The notes beneath the pieces are model-generated. The model ran no database searches. It saw only the letters and a program-made list of their open reading frames with translations, and was not told where the DNA came from. From an uncultured Granulosicoccaceae bacterium (GTDB taxonomy: Bacteria; Pseudomonadota; Gammaproteobacteria; Granulosicoccales; Granulosicoccaceae): DNA of 64,000 nt. Of the stretch, positions 55,242 to 64,000 are shown in pieces. The translations under genes were made by a program, and so were the position numbers. Every line of letters starts with the position of its first letter. The first letter of the stretch is position 1. Where the stretch lies: contig CALFCF010000009.1 in the NCBI GenBank assembly GCA_937951345.1, forward strand, positions 113,767-177,766. The letters run 5' to 3'.

Positions 55242-55742
55242 TTAATTATAAGAAATATCCATATCAGGCGTATTGGTTATGGATTGATACACCACGCAAT
55301 AACGCTCTGTCAGTTTAATGAGTGTCTCTATCTGTTCCTCGTCGGCATCAGTATCCAGATCAAATTTCAAACGGATGTTACTGAATCCCACAGGTGCTTC
55401 TTTGGCAACACCTAATGTGCCGCGAAAGTCCAGATCGCCCTCGGCCGAGATTGTGGCATCGCGTAATTCAACGCCGATTGCAGTCGCCACGGCGTTCAAG
55501 GTCACACCGGCACAGGCGACCAACGCCTCGAGCAGCATGTCACCTGAACATAGCGAGGTTCCGTCGCCGCCGGTTGCCGGATGTAAACCGGCTTCCGCAA
55601 TTGCCGCACCTGTATCGACCTTGCAAGTGATGCCTTCACCAATTTTACCGCTTGCTTTAAGCGTAATGACAGCAGCATCAGGATCGTCCTTATATTGCTG
55701 TTTAATGGGAGCTTGAATATTTTTTAGCGTTAGCGCGTCCAT
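55242..55742 (-). CDS. OsmC/Ohr-family peroxiredoxin-like protein
   Basis: A 166-residue protein of the OsmC superfamily, which reduces organic peroxides. The two reactive cysteines are C77 in LVACAGVTL and C149 in TERYCVVYQS. GGDGTSLCSGDMLLEALVAC is typical of the YhfA/OsmC branch. Alone on the minus strand, 42 bp after the SbmA gene's end, so not the same transcript unless read-through occurs from the right. Confidence 0.9.
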   Translation of the reverse strand: MDALTLKNIQAPIKQQYKDDPDAAVITLKASGKIGEGITCKVDTGAAIAEAGLHPATGGDGTSLCSGDMLLEALVACAGVTLNAVATAIGVELRDATISAEGDLDFRGTLGVAKEAPVGFSNIRLKFDLDTDADEEQIETLIKLTERYCVVYQSITNTPDMDISYN

Positions 55743-55784
55743 ATAAGTTCTTGTATAAAAGTAATAGGTTCAATATTTCTGATT

Positions 55785-57029
55785 TTAAGCGTTCAGGGAA
55801 ATTGTTGCATCCATCGGAGGTACTTCATCCGAATCACTGATGGCCGACTCGAAGGCTTTCAAACGTTTGTGAATGGACATCAAATCAATAATCGTGGTCC
55901 ATGAATTTACCAGGAACTGAAATGAGTTTTCCACCTGGCTAAACGCCTGATTTATCTGCTGGTACACGCCCCAGGTAATCGCACCTGCCAGGATTGTTGG
56001 ACCGAGTGCGATCAGAGGAATGAAATTAGCGCCTTGTAGATAGGCGAAACGGAATATATTGAAATACAGATAATTAAAATACAGTCGGAAATAATTCTTC
56101 CTGACATCGCCAAACAGAGACTGCACAGTCGGCGGTTTACAATGCTCTGCATCGTCTTCACCGTATACCAGCTCTTTGCGGTAGGCGGCTTCGACACGCT
56201 GGTTGTGAAACTCTAGTCCCGGTAAGCGTATACCTACCAGAGCCAGCAGAACGGTGCCGGCTGCTGCGGAAATCAAAGCGACAAAAACCAGTGAGCCGTT
56301 CACTGGTCCGATCAGCGGTAGCTCCGTAACGCGTTGCGACAATTGCCACAGCAAAGGCAAAAAGGCCAGCAGTGTCATTATGGAGCTGACAAACGCTGAC
56401 CCCAGGCCTTCCATAATACTGGCGAAACGCATGGTATCTTCCTGTACACGTTGCGCAGCACCTTCGACGTGACGCAGCTTCGCCCAGTTGTTCATATAGT
56501 ATTCGTTCATCGCTGTACGCCAGCGAAAAACGTAGTGACTAGTGAAAAACGAGAACACCACGCGCACTAAGATAGTAGCCATTAGCACGTAGAAGACAGT
56601 CAGCATGCTGCCGTAGTACTGATCAGCAGTAACGGAACCCGGGTCTTGCAATGATTGTTGTACCAGATCAAAAAATTCGCCGTACCAGTTATTCAACCAG
56701 ACGCTGATTTGCACCAGAAAGTAGGTCACAACCAGAATGATTGCTGATCCGACGACTGACCAGATGTACCATTTGTTGCGGCCGTAGAACAGCCAACCAA
56801 GGCAGAAGAGTACTGCTGCACCGACGATGTACTGATAGACCCAGACCTTGGTTGTTGTAAAAAAGGGCGGTCTTTCACCTTCAGCCACTTCTGCCGGTGG
56901 TATTTTTATCAGGCTCAATGTATCGGCGAGTCCTGAGGCGAAGCCGTACCAGACGGCCAGCATCATTGCGAACCAGGCGAATGCTGACCAGAAAAAGATT
57001 TTTGGGTTCGGAAAGAATGACTTCAGCAT
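55785..57029 (-). CDS. sbmA: SbmA/BacA-like peptide antibiotic transporter
   Basis: A 414-residue inner-membrane protein with about seven helices and no ATPase domain, as in SbmA/BacA, which take up proline-rich peptides and other antibiotics using the proton gradient. VWLNNWYGEFFDLVQQSLQD, WRTAMNEYYMNNWAKLRHVEGAAQR (split by TM ends) and RVQEDTMRFASIMEGLG are family blocks, with the invariant E in the latter. Length matches E. coli SbmA (406). Confidence 0.92.
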   Translation of the reverse strand: MLKSFFPNPKIFFWSAFAWFAMMLAVWYGFASGLADTLSLIKIPPAEVAEGERPPFFTTTKVWVYQYIVGAAVLFCLGWLFYGRNKWYIWSVVGSAIILVVTYFLVQISVWLNNWYGEFFDLVQQSLQDPGSVTADQYYGSMLTVFYVLMATILVRVVFSFFTSHYVFRWRTAMNEYYMNNWAKLRHVEGAAQRVQEDTMRFASIMEGLGSAFVSSIMTLLAFLPLLWQLSQRVTELPLIGPVNGSLVFVALISAAAGTVLLALVGIRLPGLEFHNQRVEAAYRKELVYGEDDAEHCKPPTVQSLFGDVRKNYFRLYFNYLYFNIFRFAYLQGANFIPLIALGPTILAGAITWGVYQQINQAFSQVENSFQFLVNSWTTIIDLMSIHKRLKAFESAISDSDEVPPMDATISLNA

Positions 57030-57371
57030 ATTGGCATCCGGGCAGCTTGGCTCATCGGTGTTGGATATTGATGTTCTTTTCTACTTAATGTTCAGGAGTC
57101 TAGCCTGCAGTTTGCGTTGCGGCTACGCCTGGTGACAGTTATGAGTCTTCGGGGTCTCTGTGTTGCAGTGCGATGCCCCGAGACTACGGATTGATCACAA
57201 CCGGTTTGGGGTATATCTGTTTATGACAACCCCTGCAGCGGGTAGTTTCCTCTCCTGGCACTGCCTGTTTTGCGCGGATCAGGTACAATAGCGCCGAGAT
57301 TCACCGGGCATCACGCGCAGACCTCGCGCGTGAATACACGCCCAAAACCACGCTCTCAATCAGGTAATCCA
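57030..57371. promoter_or_regulatory. Divergent sbmA-ettA promoter region
   Basis: A 342-bp gap between oppositely directed genes. The ettA reading frame is open back to 57270, but the extra 34 residues are low-complexity and not part of the family. No other feature was seen. Confidence 0.35.
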
Positions 57372-59033
57372 ATGGCTCAGTACGTCTACACAATGAACCG
57401 CGTCAGCAAGGTGGTTCCACCGAAGCGCGAGATCCTCAAGAACGTCTCCCTGTCATTTTTCCCCGGTGCAAAAATCGGCGTGCTTGGACTTAACGGAGCC
57501 GGTAAATCGACGTTGCTGAAGATCATGGCCGGGATTGACACCGACTTTGAAGGTGAGGCACGACCCATGCCGGGGATCAAAATCGGTTATCTGGAACAGG
57601 AGCCGGAACTGGATCCGGATAAGACCGTACGTGAGGTTGTTGAAGAGGCAGTCGATGATTTAAAACAAACGCAACAGCGTCTGGACGAGGTATATGCGGC
57701 TTATGCGGAACCTGATGCCGATTTCGAAGCACTCTCTGCAGAGCAAGCCAAGCTTGAAGCTGTTTTGCAGGCGGCAGATGCGCACAGCATAAGCCATCAG
57801 ATGGATGTTGCAGCTGACGCGTTACGCCTGCCGGAGTGGGACGCCAAAATAAAGCCGCTCTCGGGTGGTGAGAAGCGTCGAGTGGCTTTGTGTCGTTTGT
57901 TGCTGTCAGCGCCTGACATGTTGCTGCTTGATGAGCCTACCAACCATCTGGATGCCGATTCGGTTGCCTGGCTTGAACATTTTCTGCATGACTTTCCCGG
58001 TACCGTGGTGGCCATTACCCACGACCGCTACTTTCTGGACAATGTTGCCGGTTGGATTCTGGAACTCGACCGTGGCGTGGGCATCCCGTATCAAGGCAAT
58101 TATTCAGGCTGGCTGGAGGCCAAAGCAGAACGACTCGAGCAGGAACAGCGACAGGAGTCTGCGCACGCCAAAGCCATGAAAGCTGAACTTGCATGGGTAC
58201 GTAAGGGCGCCAAAGGCAGACAGTCAAAGTCAAAAGCACGTCTTGCACGGTTCGAGGAAATGCAGTCGCAGGAATTTCAAAAACGCAGTGAAACCAACGA
58301 GATCTACATACCGGCCGGCGAACGCCTGGGCGATAAGGTGATTGAGTTTCACGGTGTAAGCAAAGCTTTTGGTGATCGCAATTTAATCGATGACCTGACA
58401 ATCACTATCCCTAAGGGTGCGATTGTCGGGGTGATCGGTGGTAATGGTGCAGGTAAAACGACGCTCTTTAGAATGATAACCGGTGTTGAACAACCGGATA
58501 GTGGTGAAATTGTTAGAGGAGAAACCGTCAAAGTCGCCTATGTGGACCAAAGCCGTGATGATCTTGAGGGTGACAAAAGCGTGTTTGAGATCGTATCGGA
58601 CGGCGCTGATATTATCCAGATAGGCAGCTATGAAATTCAGGCACGTAATTATATCGGGCGTTTTAATTTCAAGGGAAAAGACCAGCAAAAATTCGCCAAA
58701 GATTTGAGCGGTGGTGAGCGTGGACGACTGCATCTCGCATTAACACTGAAGCAGGGCGCTAATGTACTGCTGCTTGACGAACCGTCAAATGACCTTGATG
58801 TTGAGACTCTGCGTGCGCTTGAAGATGCGCTTTTGGATTTCCCCGGCTCTGCAGTTGTTATATCGCACGATCGCTGGTTCCTTGATCGTATCGCGACACA
58901 CATACTGGCGTATGAAGATGATTCGCAAATGGTGTTTTTCGCAGGCAATTACACTGAGTACGAGGCTGATCGCCGAGAGCGGCTGGGTGAAGATCTGCAG
59001 CCAAAACGTGTCAGGTACAAGAAGCTCGCCTGA
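57372..59033 (+). CDS. ettA: Energy-dependent translational throttle protein EttA
   Basis: A 553-residue ABC-F ATPase that sits in the ribosomal E site and senses ATP/ADP. It begins AQYVYTMNRVSKVVPPKREI. First ABC: GLNGAGKST and LSGGEKRRVALCRLL, DEPTNHLD; linker and arm residues follow, with the helical arm in ABC1; second ABC: GGNGAGKTT, LSGGERGRLHLAL, DEPSNDLD. No membrane domain. Start at 57372 gives the canonical EttA N-terminus. Length matches E. coli (555). Confidence 0.95.
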   Translation: MAQYVYTMNRVSKVVPPKREILKNVSLSFFPGAKIGVLGLNGAGKSTLLKIMAGIDTDFEGEARPMPGIKIGYLEQEPELDPDKTVREVVEEAVDDLKQTQQRLDEVYAAYAEPDADFEALSAEQAKLEAVLQAADAHSISHQMDVAADALRLPEWDAKIKPLSGGEKRRVALCRLLLSAPDMLLLDEPTNHLDADSVAWLEHFLHDFPGTVVAITHDRYFLDNVAGWILELDRGVGIPYQGNYSGWLEAKAERLEQEQRQESAHAKAMKAELAWVRKGAKGRQSKSKARLARFEEMQSQEFQKRSETNEIYIPAGERLGDKVIEFHGVSKAFGDRNLIDDLTITIPKGAIVGVIGGNGAGKTTLFRMITGVEQPDSGEIVRGETVKVAYVDQSRDDLEGDKSVFEIVSDGADIIQIGSYEIQARNYIGRFNFKGKDQQKFAKDLSGGERGRLHLALTLKQGANVLLLDEPSNDLDVETLRALEDALLDFPGSAVVISHDRWFLDRIATHILAYEDDSQMVFFAGNYTEYEADRRERLGEDLQPKRVRYKKLA

Positions 59034-59101
59034 TATCTGAAGCTCGTCATTTATTATCTCTGTCAGGAACCGTACGACCTTAGCTCCCGGATAACTTCGA
59101 C

Positions 59102-59761
59102 ATGTTGGATCAAGAGCAACTGCGTTTACAGGGCCTCGATGTATTGCTTGTCGATCACCCGTTGGTGCAGCACAAGCTTACGTTGATGCGCGATGAGCGC
59201 GAGTCATCAACACAATTTCGTAGTTTGCTACGAGAAATTTCGTGGCTGCTGTGCTACGAAGTTACTCGCGATCTGCCGTTAGAGACACGTGCCATCAAAA
59301 CGCCGGTTGAAGCTACTAAAGCACAATTGCTCAGCGGTAAAAAACTCGCTTTTATTTCGATACTGAGAGCCGGTAACGGTATGTTGGATGGCATGCTGGA
59401 CGTAATCCCGTCAGCACGTGTCGGACATGTGGGTTTGTACCGGGACCATAAAACGCTGCAAGCCATCGAGTATTATTACAAGGTACCCTCTCAACTCGAT
59501 GAGCGACTGATTATTGTGGTTGATCCGATGCTGGCAACGGCCAACTCTGCTATTGCCGCTATTGATAAGTTGAAATCAGATGGTGCAAAAAATATTCGAT
59601 TTGTTTGTCTGATAACAGCACCCGAAGGGGTTAGGGCTTTCAATGCTGCTCATCCTGACGTTTCCATTGTTACAGCTGCTGTGGACCATAATCTCAATGA
59701 GAAAGGTTACATCGTGCCAGGCCTTGGCGATGCGGGTGACAGAATTTTCGGAACTAAGTAG
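59102..59761 (+). CDS. upp: Uracil phosphoribosyltransferase
   Basis: A 219-residue enzyme converting uracil and PRPP to [48 protein letters not shown] (the PRPP loop, with the slightly unusual TANSA) and the C-terminal [12 protein letters not shown] are diagnostic. It lies 68 bp after ettA on the same strand and may share its transcript. No uracil permease is adjacent. Confidence 0.93.
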   Translation: MLDQEQLRLQGLDVLLVDHPLVQHKLTLMRDERESSTQFRSLLREISWLLCYEVTRDLPLETRAIKTPVEATKAQLLSGKKLAFISILRAGNGMLDGMLDVIPSARVGHVGLYRDHKTLQAIEYYYKVPSQLDERLIIVVDPMLATANSAIAAIDKLKSDGAKNIRFVCLITAPEGVRAFNAAHPDVSIVTAAVDHNLNEKGYIVPGLGDAGDRIFGTK

Positions 59762-59922
59762 TAAAGTTAGTAGTCTGGCAATGCAATCAGGTGAAGGGAA
59801 ACTTAAAAGGTTAGGGTAAGGCTGTTCACCCGGCTATCGTGAAACTTGTGCAAGGGAAGAAGTACCGGTACCACACACATCGCACACAATGCAGGGCGAA
59901 CAACCGACTCAATAAATACAAA

Positions 59923-59957
59923 CCCACCCTTCAAGCACGTTCAGGCTAAAGGGTGGG
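59923..59957 (-). terminator. Probable terminator of the FKBP gene
   Basis: CCCACCCTT and AAGGGTGGG form a 9-bp stem with a 17-base loop, just past the leftward FKBP gene; read on that strand it is followed by TTTGTATTTATT. The long loop is somewhat atypical. Confidence 0.55.
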
Positions 59958-59969
59958 GATTAATTCTCG

Positions 59970-60665
59970 CTACTTAACAATCTCCAGCAATTCAACATCG
60001 AATATCAGCGTGGCACCGGGGCCAATGCGAGGACCTGCACCGCGATCACCGTAGGCTAATTCGGACGGGATTACGAAGCGATACTTGCTACCCACCGGCA
60101 TCAACTGCAAGCCTTCAGTCCAACCGGGAATAACACCTTTCAACGGGAACTCTGCAGGCTCACCGCGTGCAACTGAACTATCGAATTCAGTGCCGTCTTC
60201 CAGTGTACCCACATAGTGAACTTTTACGGTGTCATCTATTCCGGGTTTGTCGCCTTCAGCATCGGTTACTACTTCGTACTGTAAACCGCTATCAGTAACT
60301 TGTACGCCTTCTCGTTTAGCGTTCTCATCGAGATAGGCTTTGCCTGCTTCTTTTGCAGCAGCGGCCTTTTCGTCCTGCTGGCGTCGTTGATAGTCTTGCA
60401 GTGCGGCTCGCGCTTCTTCTATCGTTACCTGAGACTCATCTGCCGTATGCTGCCCAATACCCTGATAAAGCAAATCAAGATTCAAGTCTTCAAAGTTCTG
60501 TTGTTTCAGGTTTTCAGAAATAAGTACGCCCAGACTGTAACTTAACTTGTCGTTTTCTGTCTCAAGCACCGGATCGTTAGCCAGAACTTGTCCAACAGGC
60601 AATGTCAATGCGCACGCGATTACCAGAGGACGCGCACGTTGTGACAGCAAAGTTTGTATTTTCAT
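59970..60665 (-). CDS. FKBP-type peptidyl-prolyl cis-trans isomerase, exported (FklB/FkpA/Mip-like)
   Basis: A 231-residue periplasmic or outer-membrane isomerase. Signal peptide 1-29 (LTLPVGQVLA-N), an N-terminal dimer domain (about 35-125) with KLSYSLGVLISENLK and a long charged helix, then the FKBP domain (about 135-231): VKVHYVGTLEDGTEFDSS, GVIPGWTEGLQLMPVGSKYR and AYGDRGAGPRIGPGATLIFD. All usual FKBP aromatic residues are present. It probably folds envelope proteins. Confidence 0.92.
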   Translation of the reverse strand: MKIQTLLSQRARPLVIACALTLPVGQVLANDPVLETENDKLSYSLGVLISENLKQQNFEDLNLDLLYQGIGQHTADESQVTIEEARAALQDYQRRQQDEKAAAAKEAGKAYLDENAKREGVQVTDSGLQYEVVTDAEGDKPGIDDTVKVHYVGTLEDGTEFDSSVARGEPAEFPLKGVIPGWTEGLQLMPVGSKYRFVIPSELAYGDRGAGPRIGPGATLIFDVELLEIVK

Positions 60666-61102
60666 AAAGAAACACCTGATAGTTTATTAGGGAGATTCTG
60701 GACTTCTCAGCTGGCCCGAGCTTACAAAGTTATGTCGCGTATCGCGTTTTGACATCTTGTTCTGTGTTGAATAGATGCAAAAAATTGATGGATGTAAGTA
60801 CTATGCGAGAAATGGGCCCGTGCCGGCAAGCAGTTGGTCAAATTAATCGGCAGATCACAACCGCTTGATCAGCAAGCACAAATATTGTGCAATCACTGTG
60901 TAATCGCTGGAAATATACGTTCAGTATAGCAGGGTACCCACACACCTACTCTAACGATCATCCAAGCTTAGGGATAGTATGTTGGTAAAAGTTCCACAAG
61001 AGGAAAATGGGTGGCGTCTGGCGTGAGGTACAGTTCGGTTTTGCCCGGTGTATGCTCACGGTCTTCGTTACGATGGGTTCAGAAATATTGTCGCCCGGAA
61101 CA
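60666..61102. other. Intergenic region
   Basis: A 437-bp gap between two leftward genes. It should contain the FKBP promoter; only very short frames and no repeats or RNA-like folds were recognised. Confidence 0.4.
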
Positions 61103-61558
61103 CTAACCCGGCGGTTTTGCCAGTGAATTCATTCTCGGTTGCGAGCCCGAGTTCATTATGCCTCGCCAGCTGTTGTTCAGCGGGCGTCGAATGTTCGATT
61201 GCCGAATATCAAGCAGGGTATCTGTCGGCCTTGCCTGACCCAGCAACACTTGTTGTGCAGATTGCTCAATGACGCGATCGAGCGTTGGTTTCATGTGTCT
61301 GGGATAGGTTGCTACCAAATCGAACTCGTGCCCCTGACACGCAAGTATTCTTTCACGGTGACGTGATCGCAGATCTGAAACCCCAAGTGAGGTTGCTGGC
61401 GCCTGCTTTAGACATGTGACCCAGCTGTGCAGAGCGAGCTTGCGTTGTTGTATTTGCGCAGGATCAGGCTCTTGCTGTGTTGCGCAGGCGCTGAGTAACG
61501 CAGTGCAGGCGATAACAAAACCAAGTAGCAAATTATTATAGTGAAAACAGCACTTCAT
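61103..61558 (-). CDS. Putative lipoprotein, unknown function
   Basis: A 151-residue lipoprotein with lipobox TALLSAC (C25). The mature part is basic and helical, with two cysteines (about 49 and 74) and an Arg/Asn/Pro-rich C-terminus. No family is recognised. It is monocistronic. Confidence 0.6.
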   Translation of the reverse strand: MKCCFHYNNLLLGFVIACTALLSACATQQEPDPAQIQQRKLALHSWVTCLKQAPATSLGVSDLRSRHRERILACQGHEFDLVATYPRHMKPTLDRVIEQSAQQVLLGQARPTDTLLDIRQSNIRRPLNNSWRGIMNSGSQPRMNSLAKPPG

Positions 61559-62119
61559 CGGACACCGCTGACAGTTTGTGCACTGACAATTTGGGTAGCC
61601 CGGTGATCATTTTCAAAGATGTGCTGATGTGGTCTTAACGCTCACAGCAGCGTCCCGTATCAAGCAGTCAATCAATCCGAACGTACCTGGTAACCCTATC
61701 GGCTGTGAGCATCCAGTCTTGATTGAGCGCTTATAGATCTTTGACTAAGTCGGAGAATATGTCGTGATATCTGCAGTCGATAAACATGAGAGGCAATAAC
61801 TTGCATCAATGGCAGTATCGGGTATGTCGGGGGAATGGAAAAACTGTGACGGATAGAAAGTTATGTTAATAGTCGATGTGAAAACCGGTATCTGATCTGG
61901 CTTACAATGACAGGTAAGCTACTCCCGCTGTCGGCCCTAACCGGTCCTAGTCGTATTTCTACGAATGATCGCTTTGGAGGATATTGGGCCGTGATCGGAA
62001 AGTACTTCAATTGCTACATTTGATTTACCGCTCAGTGTGGAATAGTACGATCCTTCATATCTCATTGGTTACAAGAGTTCCTCGTTAGAAATCATTCAAT
62101 GAATCTTGTTGGGGTTCTT
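61559..62119. other. Intergenic region
   Basis: A 561-bp gap with no convincing gene, repeat or RNA fold. It precedes the small membrane protein gene and the insertion sequence and could be decayed DNA or an insertion flank. Confidence 0.4.
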
Positions 62120-62308
62120 ATGGAAAGACAATACATTTTTTTTAACAAAGGAAGGGCACTTGCCCTCTTCGCTTTTGGTTTGCTGGTTCTCTTCACGAGT
62201 GCGGGAATTATGGCTTATTTCCGAACCAACATATACATCGCGGGGACACTACTAGTTCTTATTGCAGCAATTGTTTCATGGGCAGCATTTAAGTTTGATA
62301 GGGAGTGA
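62120..62308 (+). CDS. Small membrane protein, 62 residues
   Basis: A short protein with two TM segments (ALALFAFGLLVLFTSAG and YIAGTLLVLIAAIVSWAAF) and charged ends. ATG at 62120 has GGGG upstream; the frame extends to 62099. No family is recognised. It lies just left of the insertion sequence and could be a host gene or a passenger. Confidence 0.45.
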   Translation: MERQYIFFNKGRALALFAFGLLVLFTSAGIMAYFRTNIYIAGTLLVLIAAIVSWAAFKFDRE

Positions 62309-62463
62309 GACATAAAAAGGGACTGTAGCTGTTTCTGCTAAGTGTGGTGTTATTCTTCAAAGCTGACCGTCACCGACATATCGCTGGTTCTGCTTTGGGG
62401 AGAGCTTGTGTGAAAACGCGGCGAGGCGTAATATAAATTTTGTTGTAAGTTGTGGAGTCTCCA

Positions 62464-63897
62464 ATGAAGCGATTCGTGGAAGAACATGACCGGACGCAGG
62501 CAACGCTGTTTCCAGAACGACTCGACGACTACATATCCCCAGAGAACCCCATACGCGTTATCGACGCCTTCGTAGAGAAGCTCGATCTAGAAGCCATTGG
62601 ATTTGATCGCGTTAATCCAAAGGTCACTGGCCGTCCTGGCTATCATCCTTCCACTTTACTCAAGCTCTATATCTACGGTTATCTTAACCGTATTCAATCC
62701 AGTCGGCGGCTTGAACGGGAGAGCTTGCGCAATGTTGAGTTAATGTGGCTAATTGGCCGATTGGCACCCGATTTCAAGACGATAGCGGACTTTAGAAAGG
62801 ATAACGGTAAAGCCATTAGGCAAGTATGTCGTGAGTTTGTCGAGATATGCCGTCGGCTTGAGTTGTTTACCCAAGCGATGGTCGCGATCGATGGCAGCAA
62901 ATTTAAGGCAGTAAATAGCAGGCGCAATAACGATACTAAAAACGTGATGAAAAGGCACATTGACCGGGTCAATAAAACCATTGATAAATATCTAAAGCTA
63001 CTGGATGAGGCCGATTCGGGGGATCAACGTAATCAGGAGCACACTGTTCCAGATTTAAAAGCAAAGCTGGCAAGCCTGACCGAGGAGATGACGCAATTAA
63101 AAGAGCGAGAAAAAGCGGTATTGGCCCATCCAGACAAACAAATATCGAGAACTGACCCAGACTCCCGCTTGTTGCAAAAGGGTCGGATGGGCATGCTGGT
63201 TGGATACAACGTTCAGAGTGCTGTTGATACTGAAAACAAACTGATCGTCGCCCACGATGTCACCAATGCGATATCAGACAGGAATCAACTAGCACCAACA
63301 ACAGAGCTCGTTCAAGCCGCACTGAAGAAAAACGACATTACTGTGTTGGCGGATCGTGGGTATTACAGCGGAGCCGGAATCAACGAATGCTATGAAACTG
63401 GCGCAAAAGCTTTGGTGCCAAAGAATTACACGTCGAATAACAAAGCAGCGGGACTGTATGACAAAGCTGATTTTAAATACGATAAAGAGCGCGATGTCTA
63501 TGTGTGTCCGGCTAATGAAGTACTCAAACGCAGAGGCGTATCGGTAGAGCGAGGTATAAAAGTAACCTCCTATTACGCATCGTATACCGTTTGTGCAGAG
63601 TGTCATCTAAAGTCGAAATGCACAGTTGGAAGAGAGCGTCGTGTGCGCCGCCGAGAACACGATGATTTACTGGAGTCAATGGAGAAAGAACTCAATGAAA
63701 CCCCGGACGCGATGGTTGTGCGAGCGCAGACGGTTGAGCACCCCTTTGGCACGATAAAGACATGGATGGGCAGGCAACACTTTTTAATGAAACGGCTCAA
63801 GAATGTGCGCACAGAAATGAGTCTGCATGTTCTGGCTTATAACTTGAAACGAGTGATGAGTATATTAGGTGTAGCAGCGTTGATCGAAGTGATATAA
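62464..63897 (+). CDS. IS1182-type DDE transposase
   Basis: A 477-residue transposase. The N-terminal DUF772 domain (VTGRPGYHPSTLLKLYIYGY) is followed by the DDE core: D in MVAIDGSKFKAVN (about 144), D in VLADRGYYSG (about 299), and E in VEHPFGTIKTWMGRQHF (about 424). A coiled insertion lies between the first two acidic residues, and a Cys cluster (CAECHLKSKC) precedes the last, as in IS1182 members. The ATG at 62464 follows GTGGAG. The frame is intact, so the element may be active. Its terminal inverted repeats could not be fixed; the right end may lie at or beyond the window edge. Confidence 0.88.
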   Translation: MKRFVEEHDRTQATLFPERLDDYISPENPIRVIDAFVEKLDLEAIGFDRVNPKVTGRPGYHPSTLLKLYIYGYLNRIQSSRRLERESLRNVELMWLIGRLAPDFKTIADFRKDNGKAIRQVCREFVEICRRLELFTQAMVAIDGSKFKAVNSRRNNDTKNVMKRHIDRVNKTIDKYLKLLDEADSGDQRNQEHTVPDLKAKLASLTEEMTQLKEREKAVLAHPDKQISRTDPDSRLLQKGRMGMLVGYNVQSAVDTENKLIVAHDVTNAISDRNQLAPTTELVQAALKKNDITVLADRGYYSGAGINECYETGAKALVPKNYTSNNKAAGLYDKADFKYDKERDVYVCPANEVLKRRGVSVERGIKVTSYYASYTVCAECHLKSKCTVGRERRVRRREHDDLLESMEKELNETPDAMVVRAQTVEHPFGTIKTWMGRQHFLMKRLKNVRTEMSLHVLAYNLKRVMSILGVAALIEVI

Positions 63898-64000
63898 GGC
63901 TGGAGGAGTCATATTTGGCTTCACAAAACATTGAAATATGGCCAATCTAAGGTGTTCTTAGATTTAGAAGTTCAGACTTAATCTGACACTTTACTTGAAA

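Noticed and set aside
62309..64000. Terminal inverted repeats for the IS1182-type element
   Set aside because: AAGTGT-like bits near 62339 and in reverse near 63981 match over too few bases; the ends could not be set with confidence.
1..64000. tRNA genes, rRNA, prophage or conjugative genes
   Set aside because: No cloverleaf with T-loop GTTCRANNC context, no rRNA core sequence, integrase or structural phage genes were recognised.

Overview
The window reads as a chromosome segment from a gammaproteobacterium that is not an enteric. EttA, CsrA, SbmA, an AlgP/H1-like lysine-rich protein, a YcaQ-family glycosylase and a Crp/Fnr regulator paired with a DUF2892 protein all fit that group. Base composition is moderate and many genes handle sugar acids and other organic acids, which would suit a marine or algae-associated heterotroph. 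The genus cannot be fixed from the sequence; a Granulosicoccus-like organism is only a guess. No rRNA, tRNA, CRISPR array or prophage was seen.

Layout. 1-2.3 kb: end of a DUF1989 gene, then dgoK-dgoA, two steps of De Ley-Doudoroff galactonate catabolism. 2.3-6.7 kb: a His-rich DUF2796 metal-handling protein, an RND/MMPL exporter, a small peptidoglycan-binding protein and a DUF3429 membrane protein. 6.7-7.1 kb: two tandem copies of a 140-bp inverted-repeat element (family A). 7.2-11.5 kb: a FAN1-like VRR-NUC nuclease overlapping an XPD/DinG-like helicase that has its own PD-(D/E)XK-like domain. 11.6-17.7 kb: H1-like protein, a beta-hydroxyacid dehydrogenase, a CsrA with a long extra tail, and a PreP-type M16 protease. 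18.2-24.1 kb: two exported proteins, a membrane-anchored amidohydrolase and a CPA2 cation antiporter. 24.6-29.3 kb: a surface-glycan cluster with two FkbM methyltransferases, a hexapeptide acyltransferase and three GT-A-like proteins. 29.5-33.1 kb: a fused HyuA-HyuB/5-oxoprolinase. 33.5-38.3 kb: GT4 glycosyltransferase, AlkB, EamA transporter and an IlvD/Edd-type dehydratase. 38.3-43.3 kb: small envelope and redox-related genes (BON lipoprotein, duplicated Cys-loop membrane protein, DUF302, DUF2892, Crp/Fnr regulator, ICMT-like protein, MsrA). 43.4-50.6 kb: class III aminotransferase, membrane ClpP-like protease overlapping YcaQ, enolase-superfamily enzyme, lipase, CoA transferase. 50.9-61.6 kb: HAMP membrane protein, gamma carbonic anhydrase, lipoproteins, ThuA protein, OsmC, SbmA, EttA, Upp, FKBP isomerase. 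62.5-63.9 kb: an IS1182-type transposase.

Two short inverted-repeat families shape the region. Family A (GGAACCTCTGATTTAT ends) has two full copies and one solo end. Family B (CTAGCCTGCTCTATTCA ends) has four copies of very different internal length at 12.3, 24.0, 29.4 and 33.4 kb; the last three bracket the glycan cluster and the hydantoinase gene like cassette borders. In two genes the stop codon lies inside a repeat end.

The items most worth follow-up are the FAN1 plus nuclease-helicase pair (a candidate crosslink-repair module, with AlkB and YcaQ elsewhere in the window), the tailed CsrA, the family B cassette borders, the internally duplicated Cys-loop membrane protein, and two distant lipoproteins that share one unusual architecture. 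No complete, clearly new multi-gene system could be demonstrated by reading alone.
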